The position numbers and the translations under genes are program-made. Positions 57,190 to 64,000 of a stretch of 64,000 nt of DNA are shown one piece after another. Within the stretch, counting starts at the first letter, position 1. Each line of letters opens with the position of its first letter. Under the pieces are notes generated by a model that searched no databases, was not told the DNA's origin, and saw only the letters and a list, made by a program, of their open reading frames with translations. The stretch lies in assembly GCF_023716465.1 (NCBI RefSeq), contig NZ_CP092415.1:1217501-1281500 (forward strand). Reading direction: 5' to 3'. This stretch comes from Flagellimonas marinaquae (GTDB lineage: Bacteria > Bacteroidota > Bacteroidia > Flavobacteriales > Flavobacteriaceae).

Positions 57190-59988
57190 TTAGAACCTAT
57201 AGCGTAGACCTAAGTTCCAAGTTCTTCCGAAGCCCCAAAATACATTGTTAGCAACATTAACACCGTTCCAAGTTTCATCTCCAGCTTCAGCTTCTCTGTT
57301 GGAAGTTGATTCAGAAATGTACACTTCGTTGAATACATTGTTTACGTTCAATCTTAAATTCAAGTACTTGCTTTTTTCTTTACCCAAAGCCATTCTGTAA
57401 GAAAGACCCATATCAATCAAATCGTATGCTGGCAATTTCAATTGGAAATCTCCACCATCTGGTTGTCCATCACTGTTCTCATCTTGGAAAGAAGGAACAT
57501 CGAATTGAGCGTAAAGATTTGCTGCATGGTACCAACTAGCATCGAAGAAAAGGTTTTCCACTGGTTCTACAGTAGCCCCCAATCTCATTGTAGTCTGTGC
57601 AGCATCATCTACTTTTACTCCATCCAAAATAAGGCTTGATTGGCCCACTAGATTTTGACCTTCATCAAATACATTTGCAATTGGATTTCCATTATATTTC
57701 CAATCGCCTATAGACAACATACCATTGAATGTTAAGAAAGAGGTTGGTCGAGCCGTAAAGTCAACTTCAACACCCATGTGTACCTGCTCAATGCCATCAT
57801 AATTTGCAGTTCCTTGGAATAAAAGGTTACCTTCAGGATCGGTGATGTTCACTCCTTCTGAAAGGAACCTATCCGACCAAGAAGTTCTATACAGGTTTAC
57901 ATTAGCACTAAAAAACTGACTTCTAAATCCGTATCCTAATTCAACTCCAAGTATCTTCTCGTTTTGATAATTATCATTAATATCATTCACATAGTTTAAG
58001 AAAATAGCATCAAAAATTGGTTGCTTAAGATAGTACCCTGCATTAGCAAACACGTTATGCTTTTCGTCAATATTGTAGTTAACACCACCTTTGATATTTC
58101 CGCCAACGATATTAATCCAATCTGTTTCCTGTTCTGGGTCGGAATCCAAATAATTAAAGTAATCGATTCTCTTGAATCCTTGATTAGAGACTCCTCCTTG
58201 AAGGAAAGCAGAAATCTTTTCTGTTTTGTACTCTACTTGACCAAAAGCACCCAACCAGTTTACCTTACCATCATTGTAATAATCAATTTTGGTTTCATCA
58301 TCCACATTTTTGAACACATTCCAGATATTGCCAATTGTAGGCGCATATGTGTCAGTAGTAAAATTATAAAGGTTATTGATATCATCATTGTTAACATAAA
58401 CATCTGCTCCCAACAAATCAACTAATCTTCGATAGTGAATCCCTTTATACATTCTTGCGTCAATGCCCGCATCAAAAGACCAATTTTCATTCACGTCATT
58501 GTGAAAGTTAATTATGGTACCATACCAGTTGTGAGAGTTCATAGAAGAGCGTTGTGAAATACCGTTCTCATTTCCGAAAATATGACCTCCATCACTAACT
58601 GCATCATGTGGAGAGGGGTAATCACCACCATTTACAAACATTCCCTGATATGCACCACCTCCGCCAGTATATCCAGTTCGAGAATCACCAAAAGCAGCAA
58701 TATTAACACCCCTATTCCAAGCTTCTATATCGTCTATTCTAACATGTCCATTGGCATCTTTGAATGTACTTGAAAAAGATCTGTTCCCGTTAATTCTACC
58801 AATAGAACCTATAGAGCCACCACGACCTAGGGAAGCATAAACCACTGAAGACAAAGTAGATTTGTCTGAAATCTTCCAATCCCAGTTGATCATCGCCTTT
58901 GGTTTGTGATAGAAGTTACCAGAGAAGGTATCCTCTTTCCCGTTTCTATATCCGTAATCGGAATTATAACGGATATTTGGATCTACACCATTGTTCCCGT
59001 ATCTGATGTAATTACTTATAGATTCGGCGTAACCTCTCTGGAAATGTTGCTGAGGAGCACCTGTAACCATAAATTGGAAATCGTGCTTATCATTTGGTTT
59101 GTATCCTATAGCCACAAAATAGTTATATGCTTCGAAAGGGGTTCCTTGAACGTACCCGTCTCCAGCAGTACGGCCGAACATTGCACTAACAGAAAGTCCA
59201 TTTTCCATTAGACCAGTGTTGTAACCCATTGTAGTTTTCAAATAATCGTTGTTTCCAACTCCTGCAGAAATTACACCACCTTCCTTAAGGTCAGCTGCTT
59301 TAGTAATAACGTTAATTGTACCACCAACGGATGAAATGGCAAGTTTGGAAGAACCAAGACCTCTTTGTACCTGCATTGCAGAAGTTACATCGGAAAGTCC
59401 AGCCCAGTTACTCCAATATACCCAGCCATTTTCCATATCATTAACAGGTACACCGTTGATCATTACCGCAGTGTTTCTTTGATCAAAGCCACGAACGTTG
59501 ATTCTAGCGTCACCAAAACCACCACCTTGTTTTGTCACATAGATGGAAGGAGTAGACCTTAATATTTCGGGAAATTCCTGAGAACCTAATTTTTCAACTA
59601 TTTCTGTTGATGTAATTGTGGATACAGCTACAGGGGTTTCCCTGTCCTTTGCAATATCCATCACACCTGTAACCACAACTTCACCTAATTGCTCAGCATC
59701 CGGCATCAATATAATTGTACCTATATTTCCTGTAGAAGTGAAAGCAACTTCCTTTTTAAGGAATCCAATGTATGTTACCACTAGCGTTCCTGAGCTTTGG
59801 TTTACTTCCAAAGTAAAGTTACCGTCGAAATCGGTAGATGTTCCTGTCCTGGTTCCTTTAACCATAACAGTTGCTCCTGGTAACGGTCCGCCTAAATCCC
59901 CGTCGACAACCGTTCCAGTAAGAGTTCCTTGTGCAAATGCCATTGCTGAAACAAAAATAGCCGCAATAGCCAAGTAGAATCTTTTCAT
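57190..59988 (-). CDS. TonB-dependent receptor, substrate unknown
   Basis: The 932-residue receptor has a signal peptide (about 1-19, ending AFAQ), a carboxypeptidase-like domain (about 22-100), a plug (about 105-235, with RSTPSIYVTKQGGGFGDARINVRGFDQRNTAVMINGVPVND in parts) and a barrel ending in NLGLRYRF. No SusD, enzyme or transporter lies beside it. The upstream region has a perfect palindrome overlapping a likely -7 box, which suggests specific regulation. Its substrate cannot be inferred. Confidence 0.9.
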   Translation of the reverse strand: MKRFYLAIAAIFVSAMAFAQGTLTGTVVDGDLGGPLPGATVMVKGTRTGTSTDFDGNFTLEVNQSSGTLVVTYIGFLKKEVAFTSTGNIGTIILMPDAEQLGEVVVTGVMDIAKDRETPVAVSTITSTEIVEKLGSQEFPEILRSTPSIYVTKQGGGFGDARINVRGFDQRNTAVMINGVPVNDMENGWVYWSNWAGLSDVTSAMQVQRGLGSSKLAISSVGGTINVITKAADLKEGGVISAGVGNNDYLKTTMGYNTGLMENGLSVSAMFGRTAGDGYVQGTPFEAYNYFVAIGYKPNDKHDFQFMVTGAPQQHFQRGYAESISNYIRYGNNGVDPNIRYNSDYGYRNGKEDTFSGNFYHKPKAMINWDWKISDKSTLSSVVYASLGRGGSIGSIGRINGNRSFSSTFKDANGHVRIDDIEAWNRGVNIAAFGDSRTGYTGGGGAYQGMFVNGGDYPSPHDAVSDGGHIFGNENGISQRSSMNSHNWYGTIINFHNDVNENWSFDAGIDARMYKGIHYRRLVDLLGADVYVNNDDINNLYNFTTDTYAPTIGNIWNVFKNVDDETKIDYYNDGKVNWLGAFGQVEYKTEKISAFLQGGVSNQGFKRIDYFNYLDSDPEQETDWINIVGGNIKGGVNYNIDEKHNVFANAGYYLKQPIFDAIFLNYVNDINDNYQNEKILGVELGYGFRSQFFSANVNLYRTSWSDRFLSEGVNITDPEGNLLFQGTANYDGIEQVHMGVEVDFTARPTSFLTFNGMLSIGDWKYNGNPIANVFDEGQNLVGQSSLILDGVKVDDAAQTTMRLGATVEPVENLFFDASWYHAANLYAQFDVPSFQDENSDGQPDGGDFQLKLPAYDLIDMGLSYRMALGKEKSKYLNLRLNVNNVFNEVYISESTSNREAEAGDETWNGVNVANNVFWGFGRTWNLGLRYRF

Positions 59989-60021
59989 TTAATTCAGTGT
60001 TTAAGTGTTTTATTAGCCCTG

Positions 60022-60046
60022 CAAATGTGATCCAAAAATGGATCAC
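60022..60046 (-). promoter_or_regulatory. Promoter with operator-like palindrome before the TonB receptor
   Basis: GTGATCCA-AAAA-TGGATCAC (60027-60046) is an exact 8-bp inverted repeat. It overlaps the upstream edge of CACATTTG (60022-60029, minus strand), which differs from TAnnTTTG only at the first base. The palindrome would cover the spacer of the promoter, the usual site for a repressor. The rest of the gap to pgi (60047-60160) is AT-rich with nothing clear. Confidence 0.5.
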
Positions 60047-60160
60047 ACCCATTAAGCCAAAGTTAAAATCGATCAAATATAATTAACACTAAATTAACAA
60101 ACAAAAATCCCTGACAAACAATTATTTACGGTTTTCACAACTATTTGAGAAGATAACGAT

Positions 60161-61795
60161 CTACCCCTTAAAATAATGCAAAAGGTTCAGTGTAGAGCTG
60201 TCGTGTTTGCCGATTGTTGAATTTTCTATGTCGGATAAAATATTTTTTGCCAATTGCTTGCCCAATTCAACACCCCATTGATCATAACTGAATATGTTCC
60301 AAATTACCCCTTGTACAAATATCTTGTGTTCGTACAGGGCCACTAAGGCACCCAAACTTTTTGGCGTAAGCTTATCTATTAAAATGGTATTTGTGGGTTT
60401 ATTGCCCTCAAATATTTTAAAAGGAAGCAGTTCATGGACTTTTTCCCCCGAGAGACCCTGCGTCTCCAATTCTTGCTTAACCTCATCCGATGTTTTCCCG
60501 TTCATTAGAGCTTCGGTCTGCGCAAAAAAGTTGGCCATTAATTTATTATGATGGTCCACATCACCGTGCAACGAATTCTTGAAACCGATAAAATCGGTCG
60601 GAATCAGTTTGGTGCCTTGATGTATCAGTTGGAAAAAAGCATGTTGTGAGTTGGTTCCCGGTTCTCCCCATATTATGGTGCCGGTTTCGTGACCTACCCG
60701 ATTGCCCGACCTATCCATACTTTTTCCGTTGCTTTCCATAATCCCTTGCTGCAAGTATGCCGAAAAACGGTGAAGATATTGGGTGTAGGGAATAACGGCT
60801 TCGGTCTCCGCACCATAAAAATTGTTGTACCAAACACTGATCAGTGCCAGCACAACGGGGATATTATCCTTGAACGGTGTTTCCTTAAAATGAACATCCA
60901 TTTCGTTGGCCCCAGTTAAAAGCTGCTCAAAATTCTCGTAACCCACGGAAAGGGCAATAGACAAACCTACGGCACTCCAAAGGGAAAACCTGCCCCCGAC
61001 CCAATCCCACATGGGAAATACGTTCTCATCGGCAATACCGAACTCTTGTATCTTTTCTAGATTGGTCGACACGGCAACAAAATGATCGGCCACGTCTTTT
61101 TCCTTAGCGTTTTGTAGAAACCATCTTTTTATGGTCAGGGCGTTGCTCAAGGTTTCTTGAGTGGTAAACGATTTGGATACAATCACAAATAGTGTGGTCT
61201 CTGGATCAAGTTCCTTTAACACTTCGTGCACCAAATCACCATCCACATTACTTACAAAATGGATCTTAAGGTCGTTTTGATAAAACTTGAGTGCCTCGGT
61301 TACCATTACAGGCCCCAAATCCGAACCTCCAATACCAATGTTAACAACATCTGTAAAGGGTTTACCTGTATGCCCTTTTCGTTCACCGGAAATTACCGCA
61401 TCGGAAAAGGATTTTATTTTATCCTTTACCTCAAAAACCTCATCTACAATGTTTACTCCATCAACATAAATCTCCTCGCCTTTTTTTGCCCGCAAAGCGG
61501 TATGCAATACGGCGCGCCCTTCGGTCTGGTTGATAAGCTCTCCTTGGAAATAACTTTTTAAACTATCTTTTAAACCGACTTCATCGGCCAGTTGCAACAA
61601 CAACTCCAAGGTTTTATCGGAGATCCTATTTTTAGAATAGTCCACCAAAAAATCGTTCCATTGAATGGAAAGTTTTTTTCCACGTCCTTCTTCCGAAAAC
61701 AGTTCCCTTAAATGTACTTCTTTGGTTTCTTGATAATGCTGTTGAAGTTTTTTCCAGGCGTTGGTAGCAGTAGGGTTGATTGTGGGTAGTGCCAT
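60161..61795 (-). CDS. pgi: Glucose-6-phosphate isomerase
   Basis: The 544-residue enzyme interconverts glucose-6-phosphate and fructose-6-phosphate, supplying the GlmS substrate among others. Family signatures include [45 protein letters not shown] and [13 protein letters not shown] near the end. Its ATG overlaps the stop codon of the M23 peptidase gene (TAATG), so translation is coupled; the gene is last in the operon. Confidence 0.97.
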   Translation of the reverse strand: MALPTINPTATNAWKKLQQHYQETKEVHLRELFSEEGRGKKLSIQWNDFLVDYSKNRISDKTLELLLQLADEVGLKDSLKSYFQGELINQTEGRAVLHTALRAKKGEEIYVDGVNIVDEVFEVKDKIKSFSDAVISGERKGHTGKPFTDVVNIGIGGSDLGPVMVTEALKFYQNDLKIHFVSNVDGDLVHEVLKELDPETTLFVIVSKSFTTQETLSNALTIKRWFLQNAKEKDVADHFVAVSTNLEKIQEFGIADENVFPMWDWVGGRFSLWSAVGLSIALSVGYENFEQLLTGANEMDVHFKETPFKDNIPVVLALISVWYNNFYGAETEAVIPYTQYLHRFSAYLQQGIMESNGKSMDRSGNRVGHETGTIIWGEPGTNSQHAFFQLIHQGTKLIPTDFIGFKNSLHGDVDHHNKLMANFFAQTEALMNGKTSDEVKQELETQGLSGEKVHELLPFKIFEGNKPTNTILIDKLTPKSLGALVALYEHKIFVQGVIWNIFSYDQWGVELGKQLAKNILSDIENSTIGKHDSSTLNLLHYFKG

Positions 61796-63078
61796 TACTG
61801 GTTATATGATATTAGGGTTTCTTCAGATTCGAAAGGTGATGGATCGGCATATTCTATGCAATCCAATTGTTCTTTTAATGGTGAAATATGTGCCAAATAA
61901 TCCGTACGCAATGAATCCGCTATGGGTTCTGCCGCGGGAAGTTTCTCTTTTAAGGGATCCACCTGTCTGCCATTTTTCCAAAAACGATAACAAACATGGG
62001 GGCCACCCGTATTACCGGTCATGCCCACCCAACCAATAACATCGCCTTGTCGGACAAACTCGCCCTTTTTTACTTTTTGGGCTTTCATGTGGAGGTATTG
62101 TGTGCTATAGGTCCCGTTATGCTTTATTTTAACATATTTTCCGTTGCCCCCTCTTCGAGTGGATTCCGTTACGGTACCGTCGGCAGTTGCCACAATTGGC
62201 GTACCTACCGGTGCGGCATAATCTGTTCCTTTATGTGGCCTAACTTTATAACCATAGTAAGCGATTCTACGCTTTAAGTTATATCTTGAGGAAAGCCTAT
62301 ATCCAAATTTTATCGGCGCCCTTAAAAAAGTGCTTCTTAAGTTATTGGCTTCCTGATCGTAATAATCCAAAATATTGTTTACCGTATCCGCTACATATGG
62401 GAAGGCATAGACTTCACGGCCTTTGTGTTCAAAAAGCGCCGCTTTTATGGGGCCACGGCCCGCGTAAACCGTATCGTTGATATAGCGTTCATCAAAAATC
62501 ACTTTAAATTTATCGCCTTTTTCCAGTCTAAAAAAGTCAATGGTCCACGCATAAATTTCTGATAGACCGATGGTAACACCGTAATCTACACCCAAGTTGT
62601 CCATAGCTTCCGATAAACTACTGGTTATAACTCCACCTACCTCTCTTTCCCTTAAGGTCACCTCCTTTTTGTTCTTGTAGGCCACAGCCGTATCCCGAAG
62701 GTCTACAACAGTATAATTGATCTTATCGTTCTGATATATAAAAACTTCGGCCACTTCCGAAGTATCTTTCGATTTTAAGATAACGTAGGGTTTACCAACC
62801 TGTATTTTGCGCACGTCGAAGGTGTCCCTAAAATTTTCTGATATAGTGGCAATCTTTGGATAGTCCACTTTGTTTTTGAGCATTAGCTCCCCAAAACTGT
62901 CCCCTCTGCGAACGGTGTCGTGGACTACTTTAAATTCTTTAAGATCAAAACCATAATGCAAGACCGGTGGTTTCACAATAGTTTCAACCGTTGCCACCTC
63001 TTCCAATGGTTCTCTTGTTTCTTTGCATGACACCAATACAACCATAAGTGTCAACATTGCCCCAATAATTCTATGCAT
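61795..63078 (-). CDS. M23 family peptidoglycan peptidase, lipoprotein
   Basis: The 427-residue protein has a lipoprotein signal (VVLVSC, Cys18), N-terminal stalk domains (about 50-240), and a C-terminal M23 (LytM-like) domain with zinc ligands in [13 protein letters not shown] (about 279-283) and GPHVCYRF (about 357-364). It would cut cross-links in the cell wall. All visible zinc ligands are present, so it is probably active. It starts 2 bases after the tryptophan dioxygenase gene and ends inside the pgi start codon. Confidence 0.92.
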   Translation of the reverse strand: MHRIIGAMLTLMVVLVSCKETREPLEEVATVETIVKPPVLHYGFDLKEFKVVHDTVRRGDSFGELMLKNKVDYPKIATISENFRDTFDVRKIQVGKPYVILKSKDTSEVAEVFIYQNDKINYTVVDLRDTAVAYKNKKEVTLREREVGGVITSSLSEAMDNLGVDYGVTIGLSEIYAWTIDFFRLEKGDKFKVIFDERYINDTVYAGRGPIKAALFEHKGREVYAFPYVADTVNNILDYYDQEANNLRSTFLRAPIKFGYRLSSRYNLKRRIAYYGYKVRPHKGTDYAAPVGTPIVATADGTVTESTRRGGNGKYVKIKHNGTYSTQYLHMKAQKVKKGEFVRQGDVIGWVGMTGNTGGPHVCYRFWKNGRQVDPLKEKLPAAEPIADSLRTDYLAHISPLKEQLDCIEYADPSPFESEETLISYNQ

Positions 63079-63080
63079 TT

Positions 63081-64000
63081 CTATTCCTTGTATTCTACGT
63101 TTGCTGGGTTAAAAATATGATCTACCCATTGTTTACCCCACGTATCCAGTTCATAATCTGAGTACAAAGTTGGGAAAAATATTATTTTCTGAAAACTAGG
63201 GGGCAAATACTCTTTCCAATTTGTCCCTCCCGTGGCCTCTACATCCTTGCCTTCCTTGGCCAAATATCTATGTGCCGAGCCCATGTGCATTAACGGCCAA
63301 TTAACGTTGGCGTTCATATCCAACTCCTTTAACGCAGAGATCAATTCTTCATTGTTCCGCGATACCTCGGGCAATTGCAGATATTTATGATAAATAGTAC
63401 TGTTCTTTACCGCGTTGGCAATTCGTAAAAGTCGTGGGGTATATCGCACCTCAAACTGTTTTAGGGTGAGTGTTTTCTCCCCAGTGGCCAAATCGGTGGC
63501 CCCTTTTTTCCAGTATACCTGCTCAAACAATTCTTCAATGGTATTTTCTGATGAGAATGTGTCCCTTTGCGTGGAATGTACCAAATTTTCCAATGGTGTG
63601 GCGTAAAACTCTATCATCCTATACTGTGCGGACTGAAATCCACTTGCTGGCAACAAGGCCATCCGATATCTTAGGAACTGCTCCCGCTCCATCCCTTTGA
63701 TCATTATACTGAATGAAGAGATGAGTGCTTTGAAATAACTGTTTATTCGCCGTGCCTTTTCGGTAAAAAAAAGTACATCCTGTGACCTGTCCTCTACAAT
63801 TTGCTTTTGCTCATGAAGAATAAGTTTAAAATAAAGTTCCGTGATCTGGTGGTACATAATGAAGATTTCCTCGTCGGGAAAATGCGTTCTGGGCACCTGT
63901 AGACTGAGCAGGGTGTCCAAATGAATGTAATCCCAATAGGTGAGGTATTTTTGATAGAGCAGGCCGTCCAAGTACGAACTCAGGTCTTGGCCCGAATTTT
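63081..64000 (-). CDS. Tryptophan 2,3-dioxygenase (5' end cut by window)
   Basis: The visible 306 residues read from the window edge without a start codon and match tryptophan 2,3-dioxygenase family proteins: YWDYIHLDTLLSLQ, FPDEEIFIMYHQITELYFKLIL (in parts), PASGFQSAQYRMIEFY and HMGSAHRYLAKEGKDVEATGGTNWKEYLP (in parts). The enzyme opens the indole ring in the kynurenine route. A TTG at 63971 is in frame, but the conserved sequence clearly continues past it, so the gene extends beyond 64000 by a few codons. First visible gene of the operon with the M23 peptidase and pgi. Confidence 0.93.
   Translation of the reverse strand, partial: NSGQDLSSYLDGLLYQKYLTYWDYIHLDTLLSLQVPRTHFPDEEIFIMYHQITELYFKLILHEQKQIVEDRSQDVLFFTEKARRINSYFKALISSFSIMIKGMEREQFLRYRMALLPASGFQSAQYRMIEFYATPLENLVHSTQRDTFSSENTIEELFEQVYWKKGATDLATGEKTLTLKQFEVRYTPRLLRIANAVKNSTIYHKYLQLPEVSRNNEELISALKELDMNANVNWPLMHMGSAHRYLAKEGKDVEATGGTNWKEYLPPSFQKIIFFPTLYSDYELDTWGKQWVDHIFNPANVEYKE

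Overview
This window looks like a chromosomal segment of a marine-type member of Bacteroidota, family Flavobacteriaceae, possibly near Muricauda/Flagellimonas. That placement is inferred from gene content and not from a marker-gene comparison. Supporting signs are five SusC-like TonB-dependent receptors, families typical of this group (DUF4270, DUF4301, DUF5689), a separate atpD-atpC pair, and promoters with the Bacteroidetes -7 box TAnnTTTG (best case TTG-N19-TATATTTG before rplU). I see no mobile element, integrase, phage gene, CRISPR array, tRNA or rRNA. Coding is dense and most gene products belong to known families.

Left edge to 4.5 kb: a TPP riboswitch on the minus strand points out of the window, with a hairpin that competes with its closing stem. 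Next comes a minus-strand operon: a Sfp-type phosphopantetheinyl transferase, a YkoF/MTH1187-type thiamine-binding protein, a PnuC transporter, a NadR-like kinase and a DUF4301 protein. From 4.5 to 13.5 kb lie ahcY, a DUF3332 lipoprotein, a D-threonine-aldolase-fold enzyme with an H-x-C metal motif, and a putative phytate-use locus (TPR/LuxR-type regulator, TonB receptor, beta-propeller phytase).

13.6 to 28.4 kb: rplU-rpmA, a DUF4199 protein, an M16 peptidase pair (one catalytic, one not), atpD-atpC, a TonB receptor with a perfect palindrome upstream, and the run GT5-like protein, DUF4270, glmS. 28.5 to 35.2 kb: panC-panD, an LPG-synthase-like membrane protein, an esterase-fold protein without its nucleophile, radA, an aldo/keto reductase and xth.

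35.3 to 47.7 kb: a cysteine hydrolase, an exported Gfo/Idh/MocA oxidoreductase followed by a TonB receptor, a GyrI-like protein, a DUF3124 lipoprotein, fhs, glyS with a coiled-coil membrane protein, comF, a large Ig-like lipoprotein and a nitrilase-family amidase. 47.7 to 64 kb: an ankyrin protein beside katG, a SYLF protein, a divergent group suggestive of nucleic-acid scavenging (TonB receptor, DUF5689/lamin-tail lipoprotein, EEP nuclease/phosphatase), a small four-helix membrane protein, a TonB receptor with an operator-like palindrome in its promoter, and a compact operon of tryptophan 2,3-dioxygenase (cut by the window end), M23 peptidase and pgi.

I found no clearly new defence or biosynthetic system. 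The points most worth a second look are the riboswitch switching hairpin, the thiamine-versus-nicotinamide ambiguity of the PnuC operon, the phytase locus with its own regulator, the half-size GT5 protein lacking its nucleotide-sugar motif, the terminator placed directly before the ankyrin gene, and the palindromes in front of two TonB receptors.
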